A DNA stretch of 64,000 nt from Verrucomicrobiia bacterium (lineage in GTDB: Bacteria; Verrucomicrobiota; Verrucomicrobiia; Opitutales; Opitutaceae), in assembly GCA_011525695.1 (NCBI GenBank), contig WYBX01000112.1, positions 144,858 to 208,857 on the forward strand, given 5' to 3'. The notes under the pieces are model-generated. The model saw nothing but the letters and a program-made list of their open reading frames with translations, ran no database searches and was not told the origin of the DNA. The translations under genes were made by a program, and so were the position numbers. Positions 36,811 to 46,406 of the stretch are shown here, piece after piece (position 1 is the first letter of the stretch; each line of letters starts with the position of its first letter).

Positions 36811-38013
36811 TCAGCGCGCGTTGACTCCGCCGAGCAGCGAGAACAGCGGCAGGAAGAACGAGAGGGCGATGGTGCCGACGATCGCGGTCAGCACGGTCAG
36901 CAGCGTCGGCTCGAGCCAGGCGAGCGCCGTCGCGAGGCGTTCGCGGGCGCAGCGGGCCGCATACTCCTCGATGTGACGGAGCGCGGCGCCGAGTTGGCCG
37001 GTGGTTTCGCCCGCCTTGAGCGCCGGGACGATGAATCCCGGAAACGCGTGCTTTTTGGGTAGCGCCGCAAAGAGCGGTTGCCCGACCGCAATGCCGGTCC
37101 GCGCGACCGTGAGATCCCGCGCCAGCACGGCATTGCCGGTCAGCTCTGCGCCGGTCGCCAGCGCGGACAGGAGCGGAATGCCGGCTTCGTGTAGCAGTCG
37201 GCAATGCGCGGCGAAACGAGCGGTCGCGAGGTGGCGGAGCGTGTCGCCAAAGAGCGGGACTCGGAGCAGCAGCGCGTCGCGCAGCAAGCGAAACCGTCCC
37301 GCGCGGGCGAGCACCGCGAGCGCGATTCCGATGAACCCAACAAGCGCAACAAAGAGCGGCCAGTGATGACGCAGTGCACCGCTCGCGGTGATCAATGCGA
37401 CCGTGATCGCCGGCAGCGTCAGGTGGAGCGTCTCGAAGATTGCCGCGAATTGCGGGACGACTCCGCCCATGAGAAACGCGATCAGCGCCGCGGTGGCGGC
37501 AAGCACCACGGCGGGATAGATCATCGCGCGCCGGGCCGTGCGGCGCAGTTCATCGACTTGGGTCAGATGGGCGGCCAGCGCGCGAAGCGCCTCGGGCAAT
37601 TGCGCCGACTCCTCCCCTGCCGCAATGACGGCGGCAACGTGTGCGGGAAATTGCCGGGTGAAAAACCGGCACGCCACATGGATGGGGCTGCCTTGGGCCA
37701 CCTCGGTGTGGATGTGCCCGAGCATCGTGCGCAGCGCTCCGGGCGGCGCATCGGCCGCGAGCTGCGCGAGCGCGGTATCCGCGGTGACGCCCGCACGCAA
37801 CTGCAGTTCAAGCTGATGGAGCACGGCGACAAAGTCGCGCGATGGCAGGGCAAGACCCGTGAGCCGCCGCGAGGGCGGAAGGGGCTCGATCCGGACGGGC
37901 CAGAGGGCCTGGACTCGCAATTTTTCGCGTAAAACCAGGGGATCGGGTGCAGCCTCCCGGAGCGACCGGCGGTTTCCCATCCGGTCAACGGCACTGACGG
38001 CGAAGACTGGCAT
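36811..38013 (-). CDS. GspF/PilC-type inner-membrane platform protein
   Basis: A 400-residue polytopic protein. Two GspF domains with the characteristic L-x-x-G-x-x-x-x-x-A-L (LRAGVTADTALAQL; LLHEAGIPLLSAL) and internal glycine-rich segments (GEESAQLPEALRALA; GETTGQLGAALRHIEEY) are followed by transmembrane helices, with the last near the C-terminus (TLLTVLTAIVGTIALSFFLPLFSLL). It recruits the GspE ATPase and organises pilin assembly. A single base separates it from the lipoprotein gene. Confidence 0.95.
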   Translation of the reverse strand: MPVFAVSAVDRMGNRRSLREAAPDPLVLREKLRVQALWPVRIEPLPPSRRLTGLALPSRDFVAVLHQLELQLRAGVTADTALAQLAADAPPGALRTMLGHIHTEVAQGSPIHVACRFFTRQFPAHVAAVIAAGEESAQLPEALRALAAHLTQVDELRRTARRAMIYPAVVLAATAALIAFLMGGVVPQFAAIFETLHLTLPAITVALITASGALRHHWPLFVALVGFIGIALAVLARAGRFRLLRDALLLRVPLFGDTLRHLATARFAAHCRLLHEAGIPLLSALATGAELTGNAVLARDLTVARTGIAVGQPLFAALPKKHAFPGFIVPALKAGETTGQLGAALRHIEEYAARCARERLATALAWLEPTLLTVLTAIVGTIALSFFLPLFSLLGGVNAR

Positions 38014-38014
38014 G

Positions 38015-38731
38015 TCAGAGCGGCAGTCGCACGCGGGCGGCTTTGTCCGCGACGGGAAGCCTCAACTGGTGTTCGCCTCGCCGTAAAAACACCGCGTCGG
38101 CGGTGATTCGTTCGACGGCGAACGAGTCGATCATTTCGCCGGGCTGAACCAGACGTTCATTGAGGACCGCGCACGGGACGGCGCCCGTGACGATGCCGGT
38201 CACATGCAGGGAGATTTCGCGCGCCGATTCGGAGGGAATGGCACGCACCGCGAAGGGATTGGTCGGCTCACCAGACGGAGCCGCGAGTGCGACGGCGGCG
38301 AGATCGATAACGCCGTCCGAATTCGGCGTGAGGACGACTTGTGCTGCCGGCAAAGGGATCGCCGGCGGCATCACCGGCATAGCAGGTTTTTCCACGACGG
38401 TGGGCTGTGGTGTTGGTGGCGGTGGCGGCGGTGGCGGTGGCGGCGGACTCGTGTTCGGCGGCGCTGGCCGCTGATCGGGCGCGGGTGGCGCCGCGGCGAG
38501 TCTGGCAGTCAGGGCATCGTTCTGACTGATCAATGCCTCGATCATCTGGGCCTGCAGCCTGAGCTTCTGCTCCAACGCGGAGTTGGGAGGCGGCTGCGCG
38601 GGCGGCGGTGGGTTTGCGGCGACGGGCCGCGGGGCCGGAGCGCTTTTGCGTGGCAGCGGCAGAGGTGCTGCGACGGGCGCGGACTGGCAGCCGGCAAACG
38701 AGAGGGCAATCAACGCGAGTAGTGTCTTCAT
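38015..38731 (-). CDS. Proline-rich lipoprotein with GspC/PilP-like C-terminus
   Basis: A 238-residue predicted lipoprotein; the lipobox is LSFAGC near residue 15. A long Pro/Ala stretch (with eleven consecutive Pro) follows, including a short coiled coil in between. The C-terminal 60 residues resemble the HR/GspC or PilP domain (GAVPCAVLNERLVQPGEMIDSFAVERI...VFLRRGEHQLRLPV), which links inner-membrane parts to the secretin. Unusual is the lipid anchor and the Pro-rich spacer. It overlaps the VirB10-like gene by four bases, physically joining T4SS and pilus parts. Confidence 0.6.
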   Translation of the reverse strand: MKTLLALIALSFAGCQSAPVAAPLPLPRKSAPAPRPVAANPPPPAQPPPNSALEQKLRLQAQMIEALISQNDALTARLAAAPPAPDQRPAPPNTSPPPPPPPPPPPTPQPTVVEKPAMPVMPPAIPLPAAQVVLTPNSDGVIDLAAVALAAPSGEPTNPFAVRAIPSESAREISLHVTGIVTGAVPCAVLNERLVQPGEMIDSFAVERITADAVFLRRGEHQLRLPVADKAARVRLPL

Positions 38732-39717
38732 GGGCGTGCGGGGGCGGATGACGCGAGCGATGCGCGGTCCTGGCTCCGGTCGAGTTTTTGAGTGATGTAG
38801 AGATAGAATGGTTTTCCCGCGGGAACCCGGAGGTAGAAACCGTCGCGGGCGATCGCTTCGCGCATCGTTTGGGCGTAGTCGCGCAGGACGGCGCCAGTGC
38901 CGGCGAGGACAGCGTTGCGCGCAGTGGCGGCGGGCAAGGCGGCTTCGCCCAAAAGTCCGGCGGTGACGCGGGTGTCCTGAAGTGCGGCGGTTGCGGTCGC
39001 GAGAAACGTGGCGGCGAACATTTTCAGTTCCCGTTCGTCATCGGTCTTCACGATCCAGCCCCTCAATCCGGCCGAGCCATCGTGCGGTCCCCAGCGACCC
39101 GAAGCCGCGTCAAATTCGCGATCGAGGGCGAGGCCGGTGACCGCGAGTTCTGTGCCGTTGTCGCGGTCGGGTGTGCGCCACACGATCCGCCATGTGCCTT
39201 CGGCGGCGAGTCGTTCGCGAGCGCGGTCGAGTGCGGCCCGGCCGTGGACTTCCGCGCCCGCGGGGATCACGAGGCGGCCGTCGTGCCAGACGTCTTCGGT
39301 GACGAGTCCGATAACCGGTGTCTCGAGCCGGTTGGACTCGAGCGCGGTCACGGTTTCGCACGGAACGAGCCGGCCGAAAGGCGCCACGCGCGCGCCCGGC
39401 GTCGACGGTGTAGCGGTTGGCGTCGAAAACAGCGTCAACGGCAGCACGCGAGGGGTTACCGGAATCGGGGCGGAAGTTTTCGGCGGAGGTTCCCCTGCGG
39501 TGGATTTCGCCGAAATATCCTTCTTGGGAAACGCGACGCCCTCGCGCGTAAAGGTGCGCGGCAACGCGACGGCCGTGGTGGACGGCAAGGCTGGGAGCGG
39601 CGATGTTTCTTGGCGCTGCCGCTGCCAGCGGACGGCGAGCGCGCCAAAGAGCAGCACCGCGCCAACCAGCACGAGGTGTCCGGCAGGGGTCGTAAAGAAG
39701 TGACGGTCGATCGTCAT
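38728..39717 (-). CDS. VirB10/TrbI-like T4SS channel protein
   Basis: A 329-residue protein with one N-terminal transmembrane helix (about 12-28, GHLVLVGAVLLFGALAVRW), a Pro-rich periplasmic linker, and a C-terminal beta domain as in VirB10/TrbI (GRLVPCETVTALESNRLETPVIGLVTEDVWHDGRLVIPAGAEVHG, then RDGFYLRVPAGKPFYLYI). VirB10 spans inner to outer membrane in conjugation machines. Shorter than most TrbI proteins. It overlaps its neighbours by four bases on both sides. Confidence 0.85.
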   Translation of the reverse strand: MTIDRHFFTTPAGHLVLVGAVLLFGALAVRWQRQRQETSPLPALPSTTAVALPRTFTREGVAFPKKDISAKSTAGEPPPKTSAPIPVTPRVLPLTLFSTPTATPSTPGARVAPFGRLVPCETVTALESNRLETPVIGLVTEDVWHDGRLVIPAGAEVHGRAALDRARERLAAEGTWRIVWRTPDRDNGTELAVTGLALDREFDAASGRWGPHDGSAGLRGWIVKTDDERELKMFAATFLATATAALQDTRVTAGLLGEAALPAATARNAVLAGTGAVLRDYAQTMREAIARDGFYLRVPAGKPFYLYITQKLDRSQDRASLASSAPARP

Positions 39718-40529
39718 GGGCGATGCGGCACGAGCACCGAGAATCTCTCGTTCACGGACAGATTGGTCCGGCCGCCCTGGGGCGATCCGGTCACCGCGAT
39801 GCAGGCTCGGGTCTGGGCGCGCGGCGGAATCGCACCGGAGGCATCGGAAAACGCCGCGGGAAAAATATCCGTGCCGACCCGGACCGCGAGTTTCCCGGAA
39901 TCATAGTGAACCGCGGTGTCGCCTGGATTGTGGAACCGGAGCCGGAACACCAGCGCATCCTCCGCCTCGAAGCGGAAGACGTCTTCGATCGTGACCTCGA
40001 AGTCGCGATAACGCGTCACGGTGTTCAGCGCCGCGTAAGGGATCGTGGAATTGAGCGCGGGAAATTGCGCGGCAATGCGCTCGTGATGCTTTGCCCGCCC
40101 GACCAAGGCGGCGAACTCGTCGGTCGGCAGTGGCCGCCAGCGGAAGGCGGGCCCCACGAGGGGTTCGTCCAAAAATGTGACCGCGCGATCCGGTTCGGCG
40201 TCGGTCGTGAAGACGAGAACGTAGACCTTTTCGCGCAACACGACGTTGAGTGCAGCGGTCGCGTCGTCACGGAGCGCTCGCACCGTGAAGAACCGGGCGC
40301 CGGATTGATACGAGAGCAGGACGGCGGCGCCGTCTTCTGGTTTTTGTCCGACCTGCGCGCCTTCCAGCGCGGTGAGTTTTTCTGGGAATACGCAGGTCGT
40401 CGGTGCGTTCGTCGCGACGTGAATCGTATAGGTCGTCCGGTCGTCGAGCGGATAGGCGCGGATCGCGGCGCTCGCCGCGTGGGCGGCCAGGGTGAAGGAG
40501 AGACTCAGTAGGATACGTCGTAGGTCCAT
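39714..40529 (-). CDS. VirB9/TrbG-like T4SS outer-membrane complex protein
   Basis: A 271-residue periplasmic protein with a signal peptide (LLSLSFTLAAHAASA). The beta-rich N-terminal domain (TTYTIHVATNAPTTCVFPEKLTALEGA...) and the later YRDFEVTIEDVFRFEAEDALVF pattern are VirB9/TrbG-like, though sequence match is moderate; position between VirB8 and VirB10-like genes is the strongest argument. ATG 40529 gives a 25-base overlap with the VirB8-like gene. Confidence 0.65.
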   Translation of the reverse strand: MDLRRILLSLSFTLAAHAASAAIRAYPLDDRTTYTIHVATNAPTTCVFPEKLTALEGAQVGQKPEDGAAVLLSYQSGARFFTVRALRDDATAALNVVLREKVYVLVFTTDAEPDRAVTFLDEPLVGPAFRWRPLPTDEFAALVGRAKHHERIAAQFPALNSTIPYAALNTVTRYRDFEVTIEDVFRFEAEDALVFRLRFHNPGDTAVHYDSGKLAVRVGTDIFPAAFSDASGAIPPRAQTRACIAVTGSPQGGRTNLSVNERFSVLVPHRP

Positions 40530-41161
40530 ACCGCGAGTGGGTAGCGGCCGTTGGCGGCCAGGTTGGGATTGCGCGCGAAGGTGAACCGCGCAGAAAAGGC
40601 CGGCGCTTCCGTGAAAGTCTGGCCATTGAGCACGCCGGTGCGGATCAACTGCCCTTCCATCTGAACGAGGACGACGTTCTCCCGCGTCTCGAGCACCGTG
40701 GCTTTCAGAATCTCCGCCTTCTGGTGCAGCGATTTTTGGGAGAATTCGCTGGCGGTGGATGCAATTGCAGCGCGCGCTTTGCGCGCGGCATCCGGGAGGA
40801 AGAGCTTGTCGAGCAACTCGGGATAATCGATGCCAGCCGGATTGCGTTGAAACAGGGCGAGGCACGCCAGCAGCCCGTGCTGTTCATGGAGTTTTCCCGC
40901 CTCCTCGAAGCCGACCAGCGGGCCGACATGGAACGTGCCGCTCGGGTCGAGCACGATGACGCGTTCGCGCGCGCGATAGGCGCGAATGACAAGGAACGGC
41001 TGCACCGCACAAAATCCGACGGCGATGATGGCGACGAGACACCACAACCGGGCCGCCATCGCGTGGTCGGCAAAGGCATCCAACGGGTGCCACACGCGCC
41101 GTTGCGGCTTGACGGGATCGAGCGGCACATGGGGTGCCGGCGTTTCATGAACCGTGGTCAT
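40505..41161 (-). CDS. VirB8/TrbF-like T4SS protein
   Basis: A 218-residue protein with one membrane helix (about 38-60, AARLWCLVAIIAVGFCAVQPFLV) after a short cytoplasmic N-terminus that contains a Pro-rich stretch, then a periplasmic alpha/beta domain (FHVGPLVGFEEAGKL ... LAVWTYDVSY). This matches the topology and length of VirB8/TrbF, the inner-membrane scaffold of T4SS. It lies eight bases after the VirB6-like gene. Confidence 0.75.
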   Translation of the reverse strand: MTTVHETPAPHVPLDPVKPQRRVWHPLDAFADHAMAARLWCLVAIIAVGFCAVQPFLVIRAYRARERVIVLDPSGTFHVGPLVGFEEAGKLHEQHGLLACLALFQRNPAGIDYPELLDKLFLPDAARKARAAIASTASEFSQKSLHQKAEILKATVLETRENVVLVQMEGQLIRTGVLNGQTFTEAPAFSARFTFARNPNLAANGRYPLAVWTYDVSY

Positions 41162-41169
41162 GGTTTTGG

Positions 41170-42222
41170 CTAAATGGTGGTCTGCGGTGTCGGGAGCTGT
41201 GTCTGCGCGATGGCGGCTGCGGCCTGCCGGTCACCGGCGGGATCGGCGGGAGCGTTCGCCGGTGCGGGTGCAGGAGCGGGCGGAGGAACGGCCGGCGCCG
41301 GCGGCGGTGGCAACGGCGGCAATCCCCCGCCGGGCGGTTTGGCGGCGGCGCTGGCCGCGAGCGCGGGCGCGGCGGCGCCGCCGGTTTTCAGCGTTTTCAC
41401 GAGCCATGCCATTTGGTGGAGCGCGTAGAGCTGGTGCATGGCGGCCGAGCTGCCGCCGGAAAGTGGCGAGCCGGAACAAATCAACGCCTGCATCAGGAAC
41501 GGCGTCGCAATCGTGCCGAGAATGAGCCACAGCGCCGCGAGCAATCCACCGAGCAGGCTCGCGAACGAGGCGGCATCGATTTCACCGGGCTGGAGCCCGT
41601 AGGCCGCGGCGAGGTTTTGGCCGTAGGCGGTGAGCAGGTGGTAGGCGACGAGCTCGGTCACCGCAAATCCTACCGGCCACGCCAGCACGGCGATCGTTTG
41701 TTGAACATAGCGCGTCGCGAGCTGCGCCTGCGAAGGCATCATGAAGAGCGCCAGCGCCACCGGCAGAAACAGGTAACAAAGCAGTTTGAGGATGAACTGC
41801 AGGACGAGGAATGGCAGTTGCAGCAAGCTCGCGATGAGCACCACGAGCTTCATCGAGCCGAGCAGAAACGCCATGTAGAGCGACTCGCCGATCCGGCGCA
41901 GGCTGAACTCCGTGCTGCTGCCGCTCACCGTCTCGCGCAGCCGCGCCGCGGTCTGCATCGGGTGCTGCGTGTAGCCGTCGTTCACCGTGTCGGCGAGCGA
42001 GAGGAGAAGTTTTTCCGTGAACTCGAACCAATATGGCAGCGTCGCAATGAGCGCGACGACCACGATGGCGCGGAGAATCGGCGTCGTGAGGCTTTCGAGA
42101 TCTGCGCGCGCGCGGTTGATTTGGAGGACAAAGCCGGTGACGCAGATGAAGAACAGCACCACGCGCAGCGCGACGGTGAGCGAGAGGATGCTGTCCCGCA
42201 GGCCTGGAGCGAAATTCTCCAT
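41170..42222 (-). CDS. VirB6/TrbL-like polytopic T4SS protein
   Basis: A 350-residue protein with about six transmembrane segments (including ILRAIVVVALIATLPYWF, LVVLIASLLQLPFLVLQFIL and AVLAWPVGFAVTELVAYHLL) and a C-terminal low-complexity Pro/Ala tail of about 90 residues. This is the layout of VirB6/TrbL, which forms part of the inner-membrane channel. It overlaps the small membrane gene upstream by one base (TGATG arrangement). Confidence 0.75.
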   Translation of the reverse strand: MENFAPGLRDSILSLTVALRVVLFFICVTGFVLQINRARADLESLTTPILRAIVVVALIATLPYWFEFTEKLLLSLADTVNDGYTQHPMQTAARLRETVSGSSTEFSLRRIGESLYMAFLLGSMKLVVLIASLLQLPFLVLQFILKLLCYLFLPVALALFMMPSQAQLATRYVQQTIAVLAWPVGFAVTELVAYHLLTAYGQNLAAAYGLQPGEIDAASFASLLGGLLAALWLILGTIATPFLMQALICSGSPLSGGSSAAMHQLYALHQMAWLVKTLKTGGAAAPALAASAAAKPPGGGLPPLPPPPAPAVPPPAPAPAPANAPADPAGDRQAAAAIAQTQLPTPQTTI

Positions 42223-42506
42223 CAGTTGCGGCCCTCCTGGGGACGCTGCTTGGCCTCGCTGCGGCGAAGCTTCTCGCGCAGTTGCGGGTCGGCCTGCAGG
42301 GCCGGTGCGTAGATGGATTTGGTGTCGAGCTTGATGCTTCCTTGAAAAGCATCGACGGGCTGCATGGCCTGCGGCCCGACCGGCGAAATCGTCGTGACAG
42401 GCCGGCTCACGGTGTCCGGCGCGCGCCGCGTGTAACGGAGCGCAAGAAATCCGCCCACGGCGATGCCGAGCACCAATGCGACAATGAAGAGAGTCATTCG
42501 CTTCAT
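42222..42506 (-). CDS. Small single-pass membrane protein in T4SS operon
   Basis: A 94-residue protein with one N-terminal transmembrane helix (MTLFIVALVLGIAVGGFLALRY) and a soluble C-terminal tail (DAFQGSIKLDTKSIYAP...). It overlaps the TrbJ-like gene by four bases and the VirB6-like gene by one. I do not recognise the family; a small accessory component of the T4SS is the simplest reading. The frame continues upstream to 42551 but the ATG at 42506 is preferred. Confidence 0.7.
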   Translation of the reverse strand: MKRMTLFIVALVLGIAVGGFLALRYTRRAPDTVSRPVTTISPVGPQAMQPVDAFQGSIKLDTKSIYAPALQADPQLREKLRRSEAKQRPQEGRN

Positions 42507-43312
42507 GGCCGGGTGTAGGCCGTCGGAGTCAGCCGCATCGCATTCTGCCACGCATCGACGACAGCGAGCGTTTGCCGTTCTTCCGCGATCTGCCGTTCGA
42601 GCAAATCCTGCCGCTCCTTCGCGGCCTGGTTCTCGTTGAGAATATGCTGCGCGATTAGCTTGTCGGCTTCGTCGCGACGCTGCGCATCGACGTGCAGCAG
42701 TTGACCGTTGAGCACGGCGAGCTTCGCGTGGAGCTTGTCGACCTCGGCCTGCGTGCCGGCGTTGCGCAATTGTTCCAGCGTGGCGGCAATCTCCGCCTGC
42801 ACCCCGAGCTGGCGGGCCTCGGTTTCCGCGTGAACCGCCGCGGTGTTGTCGGCCTGGCGTTCGACAGCGGCGTAGCGACGATAGGGAGCCTCCTGGCGGG
42901 CGAAGTCGCGTCCCAGCACGGTGCGATCCTCGAGCTTTTTGAAAATGCCCTGAGACGTGCGCTGCAGCGATTCAACCGCGTTGGCGAGCCGTTGCACTGC
43001 GGCCAGTGTTTCGCCATACGTCCGCGCCAGATCGCGGGCGCCGAGGTCGCGCAGGACCATGCCTGCCCCGGCCGCCGTCGGATCGCCCATGACATCGCGG
43101 ATGCGTCGCTGCACTGCGAGTTGGTCCTCCAGTTGTCGCAACTGGCGATTGAGGTTTTCGAGCTGCGCGGCCCACTGCCGGAGGACTTCCAGATGGTTGG
43201 CGGCCTGCCCGGCTTGAATCGCCGTGTTGACCGCGGTGTTCACCGGGTCGTTGACGATCCACTGGGCGGACGCGGACGCGGCGAGTAGCAGGAAAAGCGT
43301 GAATCGTTTCAT
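42503..43312 (-). CDS. VirB5/TrbJ-like T4SS protein
   Basis: A 269-residue secreted protein with a signal peptide (FTLFLLLAASASAQ) and a mature part that is almost wholly helical coiled coil (LRQWAAQLENLNRQLRQLEDQLAVQRRIRDVMG...). This matches TrbJ/VirB5, the minor pilus component. The C-terminus is less coiled. ATG 43312 is used; it overlaps the lipoprotein gene by four bases. Confidence 0.8.
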   Translation of the reverse strand: MKRFTLFLLLAASASAQWIVNDPVNTAVNTAIQAGQAANHLEVLRQWAAQLENLNRQLRQLEDQLAVQRRIRDVMGDPTAAGAGMVLRDLGARDLARTYGETLAAVQRLANAVESLQRTSQGIFKKLEDRTVLGRDFARQEAPYRRYAAVERQADNTAAVHAETEARQLGVQAEIAATLEQLRNAGTQAEVDKLHAKLAVLNGQLLHVDAQRRDEADKLIAQHILNENQAAKERQDLLERQIAEERQTLAVVDAWQNAMRLTPTAYTRP

Positions 43313-43497
43313 GGGTTCTGTGGAGCGGCGGCGGGTTGCGGCGCCCGCTGCTGGTTTTGGATGATCCAATATTGCTCCTTCACGGCCTGTCCGTAGCCGC
43401 GCTCGTAGCCGCGCGCCTCCGCCTCCGCGTCGCGTTTCGGCGTGGCGCAACCGGCAAGCATGAGGAGAATGATGAGGACGAGTCGTTCAGGCCGCAT
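43309..43497 (-). CDS. Small lipoprotein, VirB7/TrbK-like position
   Basis: A 62-residue protein with a lipoprotein signal (LVLIILLMLAGC, Cys at residue 17) and a short charged tail (RGYERGYGQAVKEQYW). Its position between VirB4 and VirB5 genes and its size are like VirB7 or the entry-exclusion protein TrbK. Sequence alone cannot separate these. It overlaps the ATPase gene by 11 bases. Confidence 0.7.
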   Translation of the reverse strand: MRPERLVLIILLMLAGCATPKRDAEAEARGYERGYGQAVKEQYWIIQNQQRAPQPAAAPQNP

Positions 43498-46405
43498 GGG
43501 AGTTGGGTTGGGAAGAAATGTGCCGGAGAGTGCCGCACTGCGGCGGATGCGCGGTCGGCGCGAAATAGCAGACCGACGAATACCGCTTCTCGGCGGCGAG
43601 TTGCTCGGGCAATGGATACTGCTGGATCGCCTCGAGGGCCGATTCCGGCAGGGCGAGGTCGGCTGCCAGATCGGCCAGTTCGGCGCGATCGGTCTGCCGC
43701 ATGAGGAAAAACAGCTTGGCGTTGCCGACCACCGCGGAGCGCACGCGCGACGCCTTGAAGCGGGCGTATTGCTGCACGATCGACACCGCCCAGCAGTTGA
43801 ACTTGCGCAATTGTGCGTAACTTTCGGCGACGATTTGTTCGCAGCCGGGGATGTCCAGAAACCGGGCGACCTCCTCGAAAACGACGCGCTTTCGGCAGGA
43901 ACGCGGCAGGGCGAGGATGTGCTGGCGGGCGAAGCCGGAGATGAGCAAGCCGGCCGCGGCTTTCAACTCCACGGCCTGCTCGGGAATGAACCCGAGCTCG
44001 AAGTGGACGATCTTCCGGTGGAGCGAGACGTTGGTGACGCCGTCGAAGAGTTTGCCGTATTGGCCGTCGATCGACCACGCGCGTAGCAAGGTGGCGATCC
44101 GGTTGATGTCGTCCTTGGGATGTTCGGGCAGCCGCGCGTAGGCGAGCAGCTCGACCAAGGCGCCGTGCGTAGGGAATTCCTCCGGGGTCAGGAACGCGCA
44201 CGCGGTCTGCACCACGAATCGTTCGGTCGTCGGATCCTGCGCGAAGCGCGTGACGGTTTCGTCCGGCAGGTCGGCAACAAAGGAGAGCGCTTCGTCATCT
44301 TGGGCCGCCCGGCGGTCCCGCAGATCGCAGAACGCCTCCAACGGCGTGGCGCCGGCCGGCATTTGTCGCTCCCGCCAGCGGTGCACCGCGCACGCGAGGC
44401 GTCGAATCTCCTCCGCGCGTTCCGGCCGGCGCCGCGCCCAATCCACAAAAAGATCCCGATAGAGTTGGTGCAGGTATTGCGACAACTGCGCCTGCCGGAG
44501 CGCGAGTTGCTCGGCCGAGTCCGGCACGCCCACCATGCGCGACAACAGCGCCACCGCGCTCGCGAGGTGCAACTGCGTCAACGGCAGTCCCTGCGTATCG
44601 AGATAATTGAGCGTGAGCGGCGCATCCGGATGGACCACAATCGGAGTCTCGCCGAGTGCTTCCGTGAAGTGTTTGTAGGAAAATCCCTCCTCGACGAGCA
44701 GCGTGTGGTCGAAGAACGGATCGGTTTGCAGGAGGAGGTTTTCGAGAAAAAACGATTTGCCCGTGCCGGTCATGCCGAAGACGACCGCATGTTGCGGCGA
44801 ACCGTGGGCCACGGTGCTCACGCCAACCAGGTTGCCGTTGCTTCCGTCGTAGAGTGCCTCGGCCGTGGCCAACGCTCCGGTAAACGTCGCGGAAAGCGGC
44901 AGCAGATCGGCAAGGTAATGGTCCTCCGCGTAGTGCTCGCGATGGACGTAGGAAGAGTGCGTCCAGCCGGGCCACGAGGCGAAGAAGAGCTTTTTCGCCG
45001 TCGTGGGCAGCGCGCATTCGAGGTAATTGGCGCCGTCCATCCCGTGGATCGCCTGCTGCACGGCACGCACGCGATCCCGCAAAATCTCGGGGCTGCGCGC
45101 CCACACTCGGATGATGTAAGTGACCGTAAAGGGCCGGACGAATCCACCCGCGAGGTTTTCGATTTTGTGCTCCTTCTTCCGCAAGGCCACCAGGAGGGAG
45201 TGGCGCCGGGCGCCGGCGTATTCGCCGGCGATGCGCTCGACCGCTTTTTCCTCGCGGCGAATTTCGCCCGCGGCGGCGCCGGGCGTTACGACGACGGTAA
45301 TCGCGTAGTCGATGAACGGGAGCCCGGTCAGGTGCGTGACGATCCCGGGGCGGGTCCGTTGCGGCCAGCGGTCGAGAGTCAGGATCGCGTGATAGTAGCC
45401 ATCCAGCAGGAAGCCCCCATCGGCGCGGGCGACGCCTTCGCTTAGAAAGCAGTTTTCCTGAATCGTGCGCGCCGGATCGAACAGGGCGACGGGATCGTAG
45501 TGGTCGCGCTGGACCAGACTCGGGTTCAGAAGTTTCTGGCAAAAGGCGCAATGCGCGACGTCGTCCATCGGCTGCACCCGCGTTTCGGCCCCGAAGATTC
45601 CACGCACGGCCGCGACGAATTCATCGAACTGCGCCGCCATCGTCGCCAGCAGGCTTTCGTAGTGGCTGCGCACTCCCGCGCGGGTGTGGAACGCGCCCGA
45701 GTAGACGGGAATTTCCCGTGAGACAAAGATAGCGAGCCGTTCGCGCCGGAGTTCGCCATTCTGCATGCACGGCCAGTAGCGGACCACGCGCTCGTTGCGG
45801 GCTGCCCGCACCGCCGGGTGGGTGGCACGCTGGGTCGCGCCGTCGTAGGCGCGAACCTCGGGCCGGTAATCGGGGTCGCACAACCACTGCACCTGCATCC
45901 TCCACCCCGGGCCGAGCAGCGCCAGCAGCGCGCGCGCCTGATCCTGATGGAGATTAAGGCGCGCATTGCTGGCGCCGCGCAGATCCGGCGGCTCCAGCCA
46001 GATCCCCTTGGCCGTCAGACCGCCTCGTTCGGGCGAGCCAAAGACCAGCAATCCATTGACGAACCGGCCGTCCGGCGCCCGGTCGTGAGTTCGGCCGAGA
46101 CTGCCCGCGTCTTGGCTTCGCGTAAGATCCCCCATTCCGAGAATATCCTCGAACTTGTCGCGAGGGTAGCCCCGCGGCCTTCCCTGCTTGAGCAGCACGG
46201 CCCAGGCAAGCGTGACACCCAGCGGAATCCCGGCGAATAAGCCGGCGATGATCCACGGCACCTGCAGCAGCAACGCCAGCAATCCGAAAAGCCCAATGCT
46301 GCCGATTGCCGCGACGACCACCGGCAGATAAAAATTGCCGTCGAGGCCAAAGGCGCGGCCCGGCGAGTCATCGCTGGAGTTCGTATCAGTGAGCCGAAGG
46401 TCCAT
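43487..46405 (-). CDS. VirB4/TrbE-type T4SS ATPase
   Basis: A 972-residue ATPase, the largest conserved T4SS part. Two N-terminal transmembrane segments (residues about 25-70) precede a TrbE/VirB4 N-terminal domain. Walker A is GMTGTGKSFFLENLL in mid-protein, followed by DHTLLVEEGFSYKHF. The later RKRVVFEEVARFLDIPGC is the Walker B region and WAVSIVQQYARFK is a Q-motif. TraC/VirB4 proteins supply energy for pilus making and substrate transfer. Two N-terminal TM segments are more like TrbE fused to a TrbD-type protein, as in many ICEs. Confidence 0.92.
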   Translation of the reverse strand: MDLRLTDTNSSDDSPGRAFGLDGNFYLPVVVAAIGSIGLFGLLALLLQVPWIIAGLFAGIPLGVTLAWAVLLKQGRPRGYPRDKFEDILGMGDLTRSQDAGSLGRTHDRAPDGRFVNGLLVFGSPERGGLTAKGIWLEPPDLRGASNARLNLHQDQARALLALLGPGWRMQVQWLCDPDYRPEVRAYDGATQRATHPAVRAARNERVVRYWPCMQNGELRRERLAIFVSREIPVYSGAFHTRAGVRSHYESLLATMAAQFDEFVAAVRGIFGAETRVQPMDDVAHCAFCQKLLNPSLVQRDHYDPVALFDPARTIQENCFLSEGVARADGGFLLDGYYHAILTLDRWPQRTRPGIVTHLTGLPFIDYAITVVVTPGAAAGEIRREEKAVERIAGEYAGARRHSLLVALRKKEHKIENLAGGFVRPFTVTYIIRVWARSPEILRDRVRAVQQAIHGMDGANYLECALPTTAKKLFFASWPGWTHSSYVHREHYAEDHYLADLLPLSATFTGALATAEALYDGSNGNLVGVSTVAHGSPQHAVVFGMTGTGKSFFLENLLLQTDPFFDHTLLVEEGFSYKHFTEALGETPIVVHPDAPLTLNYLDTQGLPLTQLHLASAVALLSRMVGVPDSAEQLALRQAQLSQYLHQLYRDLFVDWARRRPERAEEIRRLACAVHRWRERQMPAGATPLEAFCDLRDRRAAQDDEALSFVADLPDETVTRFAQDPTTERFVVQTACAFLTPEEFPTHGALVELLAYARLPEHPKDDINRIATLLRAWSIDGQYGKLFDGVTNVSLHRKIVHFELGFIPEQAVELKAAAGLLISGFARQHILALPRSCRKRVVFEEVARFLDIPGCEQIVAESYAQLRKFNCWAVSIVQQYARFKASRVRSAVVGNAKLFFLMRQTDRAELADLAADLALPESALEAIQQYPLPEQLAAEKRYSSVCYFAPTAHPPQCGTLRHISSQPNSHAA

Positions 46406-46406
46406 G